Below are positions 7,250 to 16,139 of a stretch of DNA of 31,687 nt, piece by piece (the stretch's first letter is position 1; every line of letters starts with the position of its first letter). The stretch lies in the IMG/VR virus record IMGVR_UViG_3300021085_000125, positions 1-31,687 of that record; one strand, given 5' to 3'. The stretch is from a virus. Position numbers and translations under genes: made by a program. The notes under the pieces were generated by a model. The model saw nothing but the letters and a program-made list of their open reading frames with translations, was not told the DNA's origin and did not search any database.

Positions 7250-8452
7250 TCAATACCCCATTACAGGTGATGAAGGTATTCCGTAAAAAGCATTAGGTAA
7301 TCGAGCTTTGTTTTCTTCTATCTGTGCCTGGCGTTCATCTTGTATTTTTTTTGCACGAGCTTGATCGTAAGCTAACTTGTCAGCAACAGTAGTGTATTTT
7401 ATTTCTCCTGTCTCAGGGTCTGTGTATGGAATTTTAGCACCTAATGCCGCATTGGTTTGCTCTTCAATGAGAGCATCTTTTTTATTTGAAAGTGCTTTTA
7501 AACGATCACTAACTAAGGGTGCAAATTCATCCGGGTTTGATTGGTAATCTTTTAATGAAACCATTACCTCATCACCATCTTTATTACGCACTTTGATTTG
7601 ACTATCATCCACCTTACTTATCTGTGACGCGATATCGCTAAATCTTTTTTCTAAATCTTGAGGAACCGATCCACCAATATTCATTGATTTATATAGTTGT
7701 GCGGCAGAAGTAATTTCCCTGGATTGGATTTGGCTCTCGATATTGTCCCTATTTAACTCTCTATCTATCTTAAGTTCTTTAGCCACGCCAACCGGGCCGC
7801 CTCTACTCATCGCGTCCGCAACGATTATATCACCCTTCATTGCCGTTGCGTTATTGTTGGATATAGTTGCGTCTGTTTGGCTAGGTAAAGTTTCTAATGT
7901 AGATTTGTCTGTCGCTAACTTTACCGCAGTTCCACTTGGAATAGTCTTTTTCTGAGAAGCCCGATTAACCTTATTTAACTCATACTTACCAATAGCATCG
8001 CTAACCATTGGGTCTTGAAGCATTTCAGTCATCTCAAGATTCAACTCGTTCATCCTTTGTTGCGTCTCCGCGTTTTGCTTTTTGAGCATCGCGTTCTCCT
8101 GTGTTGTCTTGCCCGAAAGTAATCCATTTGCGCGTTCCAGGTCAGCAATACTCGCATCTCCGCTTTGTACCTTATCGAAGAGTTTCATATTCTTCTTATC
8201 GTACTGCTCGTCTCCTGTCATTGTGAGTTGCTGAACTATACTTGGATCTGCGGATAACTGCCCCTCTAGTGTTGACTGAAGTTTATTGCGCTTCTCCTTA
8301 TTAAGGCCGTACTGCTTTATCGCCCCGCCGATCTTATCGCCAAAGTCCTTGCCCATCTGAGCGTAGGCACGCCCCGGCGCGGTGGCGGCTTGCATATTCA
8401 TCTTTGCGATGGGGATCGCTCCCCCTTGTCCGTAAAAAGGTCGTCTTGCCAT
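7250..8452 (-). CDS. Middle internal virion protein (gp15-like position)
   Basis: A 400-residue, largely helical, charged protein starting MARRPFYGQGGAIPIAK. It is rich in Gln, Asn, Lys and Glu with heptad-like stretches (about 110-150 and 330-385), and ends in a short aromatic tail (YGIPSSPVMGY). It sits between a 272- and a 1186-residue protein in the order small-medium-large seen for T7 gp14, gp15 and gp16, so it is probably the middle ejection protein. An AGGA sequence lies 9 nt before the ATG. No domain is recognised. Confidence 0.5.
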   Translation of the reverse strand: MARRPFYGQGGAIPIAKMNMQAATAPGRAYAQMGKDFGDKIGGAIKQYGLNKEKRNKLQSTLEGQLSADPSIVQQLTMTGDEQYDKKNMKLFDKVQSGDASIADLERANGLLSGKTTQENAMLKKQNAETQQRMNELNLEMTEMLQDPMVSDAIGKYELNKVNRASQKKTIPSGTAVKLATDKSTLETLPSQTDATISNNNATAMKGDIIVADAMSRGGPVGVAKELKIDRELNRDNIESQIQSREITSAAQLYKSMNIGGSVPQDLEKRFSDIASQISKVDDSQIKVRNKDGDEVMVSLKDYQSNPDEFAPLVSDRLKALSNKKDALIEEQTNAALGAKIPYTDPETGEIKYTTVADKLAYDQARAKKIQDERQAQIEENKARLPNAFYGIPSSPVMGY

Positions 8453-8464
8453 AATGTTTATTTC

Positions 8465-9283
8465 CTAGCTTTTAAGCAATCCACCCCCAAGCGATCCTAG
8501 TCCGCTCATTAATCCGCCAAACATACCAGCACGATTTGCGGCAGTTGCGGTACGCGCATCCATCTCGCCTTGGTAGTTCTGAGTATTGAGCGAACCAGCA
8601 TACGCGGATTCGGGGTTAAATATTGCGGGTGATGATTCGAGTGAAAATCCAGCACCTCCAAATCCTTGTTGTGCCATCATTGGTGAGTTGCCCGTTCTTC
8701 CTGTAAGTGCGAGTAGCGGGTCAAAGTTGCCCATACCATACGCGACTCCGGCATTTTGTAATCGTTGTTGATCTACCGCTCGGTCGCCCTGGAGTTGCCC
8801 CCTCATTTGTGCGAGTAGTGTGGATTTTTGATCACCCATACCACGGCTTGTGGCTCCCTCTAAAACTCGTTGGTCAACCATTCTTGACTCATCCTCAGTC
8901 ATTCCGCCTTCTGCTTCCATACCCTCGATGGCATCTGCCATGATTGCTTGGCGAAGTGCATCTGCTTCGGGATCAGCGGCTCGTTGAGCGGCGGCAAGTT
9001 CGGGACCCAGCTCCCGGATCATGTCTATATCTGCACCCGTTGAGTCGTATTGAATATCCTTCTGTGCGGCACTAATTTGTCGGAATGCATCGAGCAGACC
9101 CATGTTTGGATCAAGCCCAAGTTGCTCTAGCTGTATGCCTCTCTCAAGGTTTGCGTATTGTGGACGGAACTGTGCCTCGCTCGCATAAAGCTGGGGAGCT
9201 AGTGCGATTTGCGATTCTAAAGTGTCTCTTGTTTCTTCCCCGTAATCTCTTTCGGGGGGTGCTTCAACTGTTGTACTTCCCAT
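8465..9283 (-). CDS. Small internal virion protein (gp14-like position)
   Basis: A 272-residue protein starting MGSTTVEAPPERDYGEETRD. The first 180 residues are helical and Ala/Glu/Gln-rich; the C-terminus (about 195-272) is Gly/Ala/Met-rich and ends with a hydrophobic segment (AGMFGGLMSGLGSLGGGLLKS) able to insert into a membrane. This matches the smallest ejection proteins of short-tailed phages. An AGGAG site precedes the start. It is the first of three consecutive ejection-type genes. Function by position and composition only. Confidence 0.5.
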   Translation of the reverse strand: MGSTTVEAPPERDYGEETRDTLESQIALAPQLYASEAQFRPQYANLERGIQLEQLGLDPNMGLLDAFRQISAAQKDIQYDSTGADIDMIRELGPELAAAQRAADPEADALRQAIMADAIEGMEAEGGMTEDESRMVDQRVLEGATSRGMGDQKSTLLAQMRGQLQGDRAVDQQRLQNAGVAYGMGNFDPLLALTGRTGNSPMMAQQGFGGAGFSLESSPAIFNPESAYAGSLNTQNYQGEMDARTATAANRAGMFGGLMSGLGSLGGGLLKS

Positions 9284-9285
9284 AG

Positions 9286-9672
9286 TTATTTTCTCCTGTT
9301 TAGTAAGCTATAAAGTCTATTCCATTTGTAGGTGCGTAGGTCGCTTTCTCCCCGCTCCTTTACTCGTTTAAACATCACCTTCTCAAGCGGTTGTACGCTA
9401 TCCATAATTGCTTGTAATGCACCCTCCCCCGCAAACCATCGAACATACCAAGCATCGGGATTCTTAGCGTACCATTGCCCAACAGGGGTTACGCTAGAGT
9501 CTACGGGTTTCGCCATGACGAACATAGTCGGTGTGCTGATGACTAAGCCTCCGACTAGGTAGTTATTCATCTCTGCACTAAAGTCCGCGTGGTCTTCATA
9601 GAGTCCCATGATTTGCTCGAAGGGAGCGAGTCCCTTGAGTTTACGGATTAGGTCTGTGCGGAGTTTTCCCAT
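9286..9672 (-). CDS. Conserved-looking phage protein of unknown function
   Basis: A 128-residue protein starting MGKLRTDLIRKLKGLAPFEQ. It has a hydrophobic central segment (NNYLVGGLVISTPTMFVMAKP, about 37-57), a Trp-rich stretch (GQWYAKNPDAWYVRWFAGEG), and a basic C-terminus ending RLYSLLNRRK. The pattern resembles small proteins between fibre and internal-virion genes in marine podoviruses, which may help assembly. It begins 1 nt after the collar-fibre stop and ends 2 nt before the next start. No function can be given. Confidence 0.55.
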   Translation of the reverse strand: MGKLRTDLIRKLKGLAPFEQIMGLYEDHADFSAEMNNYLVGGLVISTPTMFVMAKPVDSSVTPVGQWYAKNPDAWYVRWFAGEGALQAIMDSVQPLEKVMFKRVKERGESDLRTYKWNRLYSLLNRRK

Positions 9673-9673
9673 C

Positions 9674-10522
9674 TTAGTACTTTATAATGTAGTTAAGGAT
9701 GATGGTGGGCTGAACATTGTTGTGGGCGGAGGATGCGGGTTGTGCGCCACCTGTTACTCCCTGTGTTTGTGTAACATAAGTAAAAGCCGGATCACCCGCC
9801 GCACCATTAGTATTAGAGCTACTACTCCCCCCTCCGTGCGTATGTTCGGGCAGTCCCGATTGTGCGGCTGTGAGGAGGTGTGATTGTGAACCACCTGTTC
9901 CTCCTAATGTACTTCCAATCACGCCACCCGAAAGTCCTGTCAGATGATTAGCGGCAGTTCCGCCCATGTCGTCTTTACCCGCAACTACTCGTCCTCGAAG
10001 GTCAGGCAGAGATACTGTATCACCATTGGCAAAAACTTCCGTACCCGTATTTCCATAAAGTGTTTTAATTAGATCAAATAAGGTTTGGTAGTCTGCACTT
10101 TCACTACCCGCTCCTGAGCTTGCATCTCCAATCGTACTTCCATCGCAGAGCAACCATCCACTTGGTGCAAGGATGCCAGCATAAGGAATTAATCCACCGG
10201 GTGGCATAATAGCAGAAGCCGCACTCGGTGCGATCTTCGATGCTATGATTGCTCCGTCTGCAATCTTACCGCTCGTTACCGCACTATCTGCAATCTTCTG
10301 CTCGCTTACCGCACCATCTGCAAGTTTGGAGGTGGTTATACCTAAGTCTTTTACACGAAGGGAACCATCCCCACCCACACCATCATTTACCTCCAGGGTT
10401 GAGCCGTCAGTTGCTTCACCAGCACCACCTAAGAAAGTAGCACCATCTACCAAGTTGTTAAGCTTCGCGGCAGTTACATTCTCGCCTGATACAAAGTCTT
10501 CGGGATTATTTAATATAGCCAT
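9674..10522 (-). CDS. Tail fibre with phage tail-collar domain
   Basis: A 282-residue fibre. The start at 10522 (MAILNNPEDFVSGENVTAAK) is chosen over 10627 because the extra 35 residues only read through the 3' end of the nozzle gene. Residues about 60-105 hold repeats of the (S)KIADGAV type, common in fibre shafts. From about 107 comes the collar domain: GGLIPYAGILAPSGWLLCDG, then LPDLRGRVVAGKD, a His-rich HTHGG stretch, and the standard C-terminus NNVQPTIILNYIIKY. It probably mediates host recognition or caps the tail. It starts 5 nt after the nozzle stop. Confidence 0.85.
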   Translation of the reverse strand: MAILNNPEDFVSGENVTAAKLNNLVDGATFLGGAGEATDGSTLEVNDGVGGDGSLRVKDLGITTSKLADGAVSEQKIADSAVTSGKIADGAIIASKIAPSAASAIMPPGGLIPYAGILAPSGWLLCDGSTIGDASSGAGSESADYQTLFDLIKTLYGNTGTEVFANGDTVSLPDLRGRVVAGKDDMGGTAANHLTGLSGGVIGSTLGGTGGSQSHLLTAAQSGLPEHTHGGGSSSSNTNGAAGDPAFTYVTQTQGVTGGAQPASSAHNNVQPTIILNYIIKY

Positions 10523-10527
10523 GTTAT

Positions 10528-12978
10528 TTAAGTTGTTGAAGTGGTTGATCGATCCGTAACCCGCGCATCGAGTTTGATGGCTCGTACAATTGGTCGTCCC
10601 TCTGTGGGTGTTACAGTTGTAGTACACCCAAATCCGCGTAGTCGTATGCGAGTCCTTAGACTCGCATCCTCACCCGCTGGTAGGTCGGCATTAGGGGTAA
10701 GTAATTCGCGTATACTTGTACTACCCCTAGACCCATCGGGATCGGTAGTGACAAATGATATATCTGCATTACTTACTAATCCATCTGCGGATTTAATGTG
10801 CAACTCAGCACGGGCAAAGTTTTTGCGGTCAATGGTATCGGCATCGTACTCACGGGAGACGAGTTTGCTATTTACATCAAGTGTCTCAGGAATACTTACG
10901 CCAGCAGATACGGATATTTGATCACCACCATCAAAGCCATCAATCTCATGGACTCCGCCCTCTGCGGTAGTGATATAGATTTTATTCTTTACACCCTCCT
11001 GGGCCACAATCATGTCTCGAATATTAAAGTCTGAGCTATCCACTTGATCTACGCTTTCCCAACCTTGGTTAAGTAGGTTGTAAACAAGAATCATATTATT
11101 CTCCCGCGCTCCATCCACAGGTACTGCGAACCATAAGCGATTATCATGGTAGCGACCAACTGCTTTATCGATTGAATTGGTATTGATCCGAGAGATGATT
11201 GGATTAATCGCTTCCGATAATGGAAGTTCTAGGCCCCGCAAGTTGTACTCATCTAAATATTCTAATCCGTAAATCCCATTGTCGCTAAGAAAGTAAACCT
11301 TATTACCCACCTGGTTGATAGTCCTACGAGCGGCACATCCTAACTCAGAAGTTACAACACTTAGGTTGCAATCTGCGAGCGATCCACTCGTTCCGCCCAA
11401 CCGGTAAATACTTTTCCGACAGAACACTAAAATCGTATCTTCTGAAAATGGTTCGATACCTACGATAAAATCATCACCACCCGAAGCTATACGGAAATTC
11501 TGCCCAATTGGGTCCACAGTATTGTAGTCCAAAATGTCTGTTGCGATTAACTCGTCTGTAAACTTCCGGCGTGTGGGAGTAGTGTCGCTGGTAAAGAAGT
11601 AAGGCATCCATAATCGTTGCTGGTTTAATACAGCAAATGGAGATGCGGGCATATGAATGAGGTGACTAATTACCCGCTTCTTTGCTAATCTTATTAACTT
11701 ATTATCGGTACTTAGTACTTCAGTTATTGATAGTACGAATTGAAAATTATCTACATCGACTACCGAAGAAACTCGTATCTTCTTTCCAATATGTAGATCA
11801 ATTGGTGTAGTCGCATTAACTAACTCCAACTCATCCCCAACGACCAAGCCGTGGGCAGTTTGGTTAAAAGTTACAACCCCACCCGCATCTACAACTACTT
11901 GATTATCCTGGATATGGTCAGGATACGAGTAGTCCCCTGAGTCAACCAACTGAAAGTCGTTAAAGTATTCGATGCGAGCGGCACTCGTTGAATAGGTGTG
12001 AGATGCCCCACCTGTGTTAACAAAGGTAACCGTGAGTGTATCTGCATCAGGAACTGACTTTACTTCATAAATGCCATTGGGGTCACCCTGTCCATCTGCG
12101 GACCAACTACTCAACCCCGCAATGGTTACATAATCATCAACGACCCGTCCGTGTGCAACTGCGGTAATTGTAATCGTTTGCACGGACCTGGATGCGCCTG
12201 TCACATCTATCGTGGTCAAGCTTGGTTCCATGAACATGGTAGTCTTGTCCCCACGAAAAATGAATATCTTGTCGAATGCTTGTACCAATTCGCATCGAGC
12301 ATTTATCTCGTTACTTGCGGGGTAGCGAACCTTGTACTCAGTTCTATCCCGCAGTCGGATTATTTGGCAGACATTATTAGTCGCTGTAAAAATATAAGAC
12401 TCGATCTGCTTATCACCCACAAGAGTGTATGCAGTTGCCCCGTAAACCTCATTAGCTCCTTCGTCATTGATTGTAAAATCAAGTACTGTAACAATCGAAT
12501 TACCGGGGGAAACGAGAGGCTCATCACTCGCAGTAATAGTAAACACTTCGTCCGCTCCACTCGATGGATAAGTTACCAGCTTGTTTGCGTAATTAACTGT
12601 TGCTAGTGCGATTGTTCCATTCGGTGTGTCTCCTGTAAATGGTATACCATCTATCGTAATATTCTCGCCCGGAAGGAAAGCATTATTTGGAGTATCCGCT
12701 AAAACAAGGGTTACTATATTACTCGCCCTTTCCGCAGAAAGAATAGGAAATGGCAATCGTACTGCATCCGCATTAATAGTGATTGCACCCGCAAATGTCT
12801 TTAAACCCTTGCGTGGTTGCCAACCTCCATCCTTGTCCATCCGTCCATTTTGCGACAACGCAACCTCACCAGCCTGTAGCTGGTTCGGACGCAATCGACT
12901 GTTCATTCGCTGGAAAAATACATCCCCTTCCGATACGAATGGATCGTCTAGTTTGCCATATGATCGGTATCTACTCAT
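10528..12978 (-). CDS. Tail nozzle-like beta-propeller protein
   Basis: An 816-residue protein, mostly beta. The centre and C-terminal half carry repeated propeller-like strands (LVFCRKSIYRLGG, KVYFLSDNGIYGLEY, RLWFAVPVDG, KIYITTAEGGVHEIDG). Two related beta inserts begin with AHG(R/L)VVxD (near 275 and 385). Size and position next to the fibres match the distal nozzle of short-tailed phages (T7 gp12, P22 gp10 type). The ATG overlaps the stop of the upstream esterase spike as ATGA. The fold is inferred from strand pattern; sequence similarity to a named nozzle cannot be confirmed by eye. Confidence 0.6.
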   Translation of the reverse strand: MSRYRSYGKLDDPFVSEGDVFFQRMNSRLRPNQLQAGEVALSQNGRMDKDGGWQPRKGLKTFAGAITINADAVRLPFPILSAERASNIVTLVLADTPNNAFLPGENITIDGIPFTGDTPNGTIALATVNYANKLVTYPSSGADEVFTITASDEPLVSPGNSIVTVLDFTINDEGANEVYGATAYTLVGDKQIESYIFTATNNVCQIIRLRDRTEYKVRYPASNEINARCELVQAFDKIFIFRGDKTTMFMEPSLTTIDVTGASRSVQTITITAVAHGRVVDDYVTIAGLSSWSADGQGDPNGIYEVKSVPDADTLTVTFVNTGGASHTYSTSAARIEYFNDFQLVDSGDYSYPDHIQDNQVVVDAGGVVTFNQTAHGLVVGDELELVNATTPIDLHIGKKIRVSSVVDVDNFQFVLSITEVLSTDNKLIRLAKKRVISHLIHMPASPFAVLNQQRLWMPYFFTSDTTPTRRKFTDELIATDILDYNTVDPIGQNFRIASGGDDFIVGIEPFSEDTILVFCRKSIYRLGGTSGSLADCNLSVVTSELGCAARRTINQVGNKVYFLSDNGIYGLEYLDEYNLRGLELPLSEAINPIISRINTNSIDKAVGRYHDNRLWFAVPVDGARENNMILVYNLLNQGWESVDQVDSSDFNIRDMIVAQEGVKNKIYITTAEGGVHEIDGFDGGDQISVSAGVSIPETLDVNSKLVSREYDADTIDRKNFARAELHIKSADGLVSNADISFVTTDPDGSRGSTSIRELLTPNADLPAGEDASLRTRIRLRGFGCTTTVTPTEGRPIVRAIKLDARVTDRSTTSTT

Positions 12979-14927
12979 GGTGCGGTTGTTTTATACGGAT
13001 GCGAAGTTGGTAGGTCTGATGTTAGTCCCCACTTATGAGCGAGGTAACCTTCGATCTTATCTGAGTTTGACTGCGTTGCATCTTCTGTAAATATCGCTTC
13101 TCCCCAATCGGAGTCTGCGTTATTTTGATAGTCGTTAAGCTTAACAGATGCTGTACCGAAAGTTGATAGTCCAGACTGTGCGGAATTAGTGTTGTAAGGT
13201 GTGCCGTTTAAAGATGTGGTTGCCCTAGTATTAGGTACATCAAGTTCAATAGATAGCATTACCCATTGGTTAAGTAAGTTTGATGAGTTGCTTGTTATGT
13301 GCGTCCCTGGACTCATGTACCAATCGCCAGAGAATACTCCGTTACCACTAAGGTTGAACATAATCATCTGATGGGTGGGGTTTGACTTATGAACAGTCAC
13401 CAAAGCGTCATGGCTATCAGACACAGTTACCTTAACCACGAAGTACCATTTGTGAACCGCCGTGGAACTGAAAGCTATGCTCCTAAACGAAGTTGCATCC
13501 GAGTTATTATCGAATCTTAAAATATTCTTATTATTCTGCGAAGTATTAACTGCGGTTAGTGTGCTTCCTCCAGCCGCATTAAAGGTATAGTTGTTGCCCG
13601 ATTTGTCCGCTATAGCTGTAACATTACCACCAGACGAAGTGAAGGTTGTTTGGTCGTCCATATCGAGCCATAGACGGGTAGTAATAGATGAGGGATTCCA
13701 AGCGGCGTTTGTAGATCCTGATATAGCTAGTTGCATTTTATCCGCATACGCCTCTCCGATATCGAACATATCGTTCACGCCGTTACCTGTGGTATCAGAA
13801 CTACCTTCAGCTGTTCTGCCTATATGATTCTGCGAAGCACTATGTCCGTAGGTTGCGGCATCTACAATTCCTATGTACGCATCTGCATTAGCTACAGGAG
13901 TTAGGTCTGTACCGTATCCAATCTTCGTGATGACGACAGGAAACTGAGAGGTATTAGAAACATTGTACGAGTTACCAAGAACTGTTCGTACTGCGGTAAT
14001 TAAAGTATTTAACCCACTAACTGATGAGCCACTCTCGCCCTGCCACCAAATCATACCTTTAAAATTCCAAGAATAACCAGCGTTTGTTAGCTTGGTAGTG
14101 GCATCCGATAGAGCGGCGAGAAATCCACGATAGCAGTCACCTTCTCGGTTACCTGTTGCTGTAGTATCCCAATCGGAAAATGATGTACCAGCGTTCAAGG
14201 TGGACGCACCTACTGCGTATTTAATAATACCGATAGGTTGACTGGTTAAATTGATTGCATTAGCTCGACTTACGAATCCAAGTTCAGGGCCGAAGCTACC
14301 GCTACCCCCTAGGCTCGAACTACCGTCATCACCTCTTGTACTTCCCGATACTAACGAGGTTGCCCACGGCGAGTAATATTGAGTAGTCTCGGCATTGCCT
14401 GTGCTGTTGTGCCATGATGTATAAAAGAGTCCGTCCTGTGTCGCCTGTGCAGACGATAGATCAGAAGCATCAGCGTGACCATGTGCATTCGATTGACCAG
14501 CTAATATAAATAAGTCGATGGTCTGATTAGTGATTACTGAATTATCAAACGTACGATACCAAACCCCGTTGTAAAAGTAAGACATCGTAGGAGTTCCGCC
14601 AATCGTACCGTCTGTGACTAAAGCGTTTGTTCCAGCGGAAGCATTTAATGGAAGGTTTGCTTTAGCGTAGGTACTAATCTGTACGCCATCCTGTCCGTCT
14701 TGTCCGTCTGCTCCATCCGCTCCATCAGCACCATCAGTACCATTATTTCCCGCCACGCCTTGTGGCCCTTGAAACTGTGCTAATACACTCCATTGATCCA
14801 CGCCATTTCCGATCTTGAGTATCTCATTGGTGGTATCAAAGCCTGGTTCCCCAAGGCTCAGGATCGGATTTTCGGAGGCCCACTCACTAGCACTCGATCG
14901 CCGTAGGAATATGCGTCTAATACTCAT
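12975..14927 (-). CDS. Tail spike with collagen-like stalk and SASA esterase domain
   Basis: A 650-residue modular spike. Residues 1-50 (RRIFLRRSSASEW..., LSLGEPGFDTTNEILKIGNG) resemble the Mtd N-terminal attachment domain. A collagen-like GXY run (GPQGVAGNNGTDGADG, about 53-82) forms a stalk. From about 138 there is a sialate O-acetylesterase/SGNH-type domain: LFILAGQSNAHGH contains the nucleophile Ser block and MIWWQGES the second signature; the third-block Asp/His is not certain, with a candidate His in SASQNHIG. The C-terminal 230 residues are a LamG/concanavalin-like sandwich ending YLAHKWGLTSDLPTSHPYK. It would bind and deacetylate a surface glycan. The start overlaps the preceding gene as ATGA. 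Confidence 0.8.
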   Translation of the reverse strand: MSIRRIFLRRSSASEWASENPILSLGEPGFDTTNEILKIGNGVDQWSVLAQFQGPQGVAGNNGTDGADGADGADGQDGQDGVQISTYAKANLPLNASAGTNALVTDGTIGGTPTMSYFYNGVWYRTFDNSVITNQTIDLFILAGQSNAHGHADASDLSSAQATQDGLFYTSWHNSTGNAETTQYYSPWATSLVSGSTRGDDGSSSLGGSGSFGPELGFVSRANAINLTSQPIGIIKYAVGASTLNAGTSFSDWDTTATGNREGDCYRGFLAALSDATTKLTNAGYSWNFKGMIWWQGESGSSVSGLNTLITAVRTVLGNSYNVSNTSQFPVVITKIGYGTDLTPVANADAYIGIVDAATYGHSASQNHIGRTAEGSSDTTGNGVNDMFDIGEAYADKMQLAISGSTNAAWNPSSITTRLWLDMDDQTTFTSSGGNVTAIADKSGNNYTFNAAGGSTLTAVNTSQNNKNILRFDNNSDATSFRSIAFSSTAVHKWYFVVKVTVSDSHDALVTVHKSNPTHQMIMFNLSGNGVFSGDWYMSPGTHITSNSSNLLNQWVMLSIELDVPNTRATTSLNGTPYNTNSAQSGLSTFGTASVKLNDYQNNADSDWGEAIFTEDATQSNSDKIEGYLAHKWGLTSDLPTSHPYKTTAP

Positions 14928-15235
14928 AGGGATGCGCTACCTCCGTTTATATCTGTGGCCTCTACATATTGCAGAGCCGCTCGGCCACCATCCACGATGC
15001 CAACCGATGTATCCTCCAGCGTATCGAGCCGTGTATCGTGCAGACTTACGCTCGATTGAATATTACCGAGACTTACCTTAGTTCCGAATGTATCGCTTGC
15101 GGTTACCTGGTAATTAGTAAAATCCGAGTCCCTTGTGTACTGCGAACGATCATCCGCAGATATCGACCCAAAGCCTGTCAACTGCATCATCGTAAATTCA
15201 CCCGTGCCTGGGTTCTTTAACGCAACAGTCTTCAC
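14924..15235 (-). CDS. Small tail-associated protein, GTG start
   Basis: A 103-residue protein that begins with GTG overlapping the stop of the small membrane protein as GTGA. Its stop overlaps the esterase spike start as ATGA, so it is translationally locked between them. The sequence starts MKTVALKNPGTGEFTMMQLT and has a short heptad-like SLHDTRLDTLEDTS (64-77) of the kind that trimerises fibre proteins. A chaperone or connector for the spike is possible; unproven. Confidence 0.6.
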   Translation of the reverse strand: MKTVALKNPGTGEFTMMQLTGFGSISADDRSQYTRDSDFTNYQVTASDTFGTKVSLGNIQSSVSLHDTRLDTLEDTSVGIVDGGRAALQYVEATDINGGSASL

Positions 15236-15388
15236 TTTCTGCGGATTTCTTGTACGATCTTGATCGCCATGAACGCAATGGTCGCCAAGCCAGCAATAAT
15301 GCCGACTAGTTCATTCATCGCTCCGAGGCCAAATGTAGCACCCGTGCCTACCATTCCCGCTACGGAAATTCTATCCATTGCAAGCATC
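15232..15388 (-). CDS. Tiny membrane protein, holin candidate (51 aa)
   Basis: A 51-codon frame: MLAMDRISVAGMVGTG, then a hydrophobic segment (about 26-44, MNELVGIIAGLATIAFMAI) and a basic tail KIVQEIRRK. A Gly-rich, mildly hydrophobic segment (8-24) might be a second membrane span. Its TGA overlaps the next gene's GTG (GTGA). The start overlaps the end of the 39-residue membrane gene by 18 nt; an ATG at 15379 is an alternative. Small size, membrane span, charged tail and place beside a spanin-like lipoprotein suggest a holin or anti-holin. Confidence 0.6.
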
Positions 15389-15490
15389 TAGTAAAATTAT
15401 TATGGCAATCAAACCTACGAATATCGTTATCATTTTTCCTCTTTTGGAGAGCGTGTGAAACTTGTCCTTTAATAGATAGAAGTTTTTCAT
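15371..15490 (-). CDS. Tiny single-span membrane protein, holin/anti-holin candidate (39 aa)
   Basis: A 39-codon frame starting MKNFYLLKDKFHTLSKRGK, a basic cytoplasmic-type end, followed by one strongly hydrophobic span (MITIFVGLIAIIILLDAC). Its ATG overlaps the lipoprotein's TGA as ATGA, which argues that it is real although very short. The sequence LLDAC is not a good lipobox, because Asp occupies -2. It lies between a u-spanin candidate and another tiny membrane protein, so a lysis role is the best guess. Confidence 0.6.
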   Translation of the reverse strand: MKNFYLLKDKFHTLSKRGKMITIFVGLIAIIILLDACNG

Positions 15491-15909
15491 TTAATTGGAA
15501 ATGGTGGTCGGGTTTGATTCTTAATCGCTTCGGTCTTACTGCACTTTCGGGCAACAAAGATTGGGATCGCTAGGTAGCATCCAAGCCCAACTGCCGCCCA
15601 GCCTAACCACTTTTTAATATTTGATGTAAACTGATCGAAGCCCGATTGATGCTCTGCCATTCCTTGGGCGACTAGTGCGGAAACATCCCCGTGAGTCAGG
15701 GCCTCTAATTTCTCCTCTGCCTCGACTAAGGCATCGGCATTTTTCAATGCCTCGCCAGCCAAGGCTCCTGTACCCGCACCAAGTGCGGCTCCTCCAGGTC
15801 CACCCAAGCTACCTACCCCACCACCAGCGATTGCGCCAAGTGTTGGATAGGTGGATCGAAATGAGCAACCAGCGAGCAGAAGGGTCAAAATGGAGAGGAC
15901 ATAGAGCAT
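15487..15909 (-). CDS. Lipoprotein with C-terminal membrane span, u-spanin candidate
   Basis: A 140-residue protein with an N-terminal lipoprotein signal (MLYVLSILTLLLAGC; lipobox LAGC, Cys15) and a C-terminal transmembrane segment (about 101-121, WLGWAAVGLGCYLAIPIFVA) followed by a basic tail. A lipid anchor in the outer membrane and a helix in the inner membrane in one chain is the defining layout of unimolecular spanins (phage T1 gp11 type), which fuse the two membranes at lysis. The linker has a glycine-zipper-like stretch (25-52) and a helical part (56-100). The stop overlaps a tiny membrane gene as ATGA. It implies a Gram-negative (diderm) host. A glycine-zipper outer-membrane lipoprotein is the alternative. 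Confidence 0.65.
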   Translation of the reverse strand: MLYVLSILTLLLAGCSFRSTYPTLGAIAGGGVGSLGGPGGAALGAGTGALAGEALKNADALVEAEEKLEALTHGDVSALVAQGMAEHQSGFDQFTSNIKKWLGWAAVGLGCYLAIPIFVARKCSKTEAIKNQTRPPFPIK

Positions 15910-16139
15910 CAGATACCCTCGTCACTCGTCCACTCGTCAGTCGCTAGGATCGCAAGTATCTCAGAGTGCGTGTATTCGGTCTTGCCGCTAAGGAAGGATG
16001 GTTGGTCGCCTTCGTATTTAACGAATGTCTTAGTGCCGTCTAATGAGTAGCGAAGTGTATCGGCAGAAGTTTCAGCTACTTGGTCAAAGTCTACACTTCC
16101 CACTTCGTCAGAGTTTATTATGCAGTATGTTTTGCTCAT
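15909..16139 (-). CDS. Small acidic protein of unknown function
   Basis: A 76-residue acidic protein starting MSKTYCIINSDEVGSVDFDQ. The pattern (short strands, TSADTLRYSLDGTKTFVKYEG, then EILAILATDEW) resembles small proteins that accompany fibre genes in marine phages. It overlaps its neighbours as TGATG downstream and ATGA upstream, so it is coupled to the LamG-like fibre and the spanin candidate. No domain recognised. Confidence 0.6.
   Translation of the reverse strand: MSKTYCIINSDEVGSVDFDQVAETSADTLRYSLDGTKTFVKYEGDQPSFLSGKTEYTHSEILAILATDEWTSDEGI

Noticed and set aside
10522-10627. Upstream extension of the collar-domain fibre
   Set aside because: The extra 35 codons read through the nozzle gene's 3' end in another frame and are Cys/His/Asn-rich; the start at 10522 sits 5 nt after the nozzle stop.
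12151-13090. Two plus-strand frames of about 150 codons antisense to the nozzle and spike genes
   Set aside because: No start signals and no protein-like pattern; fully explained by the minus-strand genes.
15360-15557. 65-codon minus-strand frame across the lysis cassette
   Set aside because: His/Arg/Gln-rich, no membrane or signal pattern, and it conflicts with the ATGA-coupled lipoprotein and tiny membrane genes.
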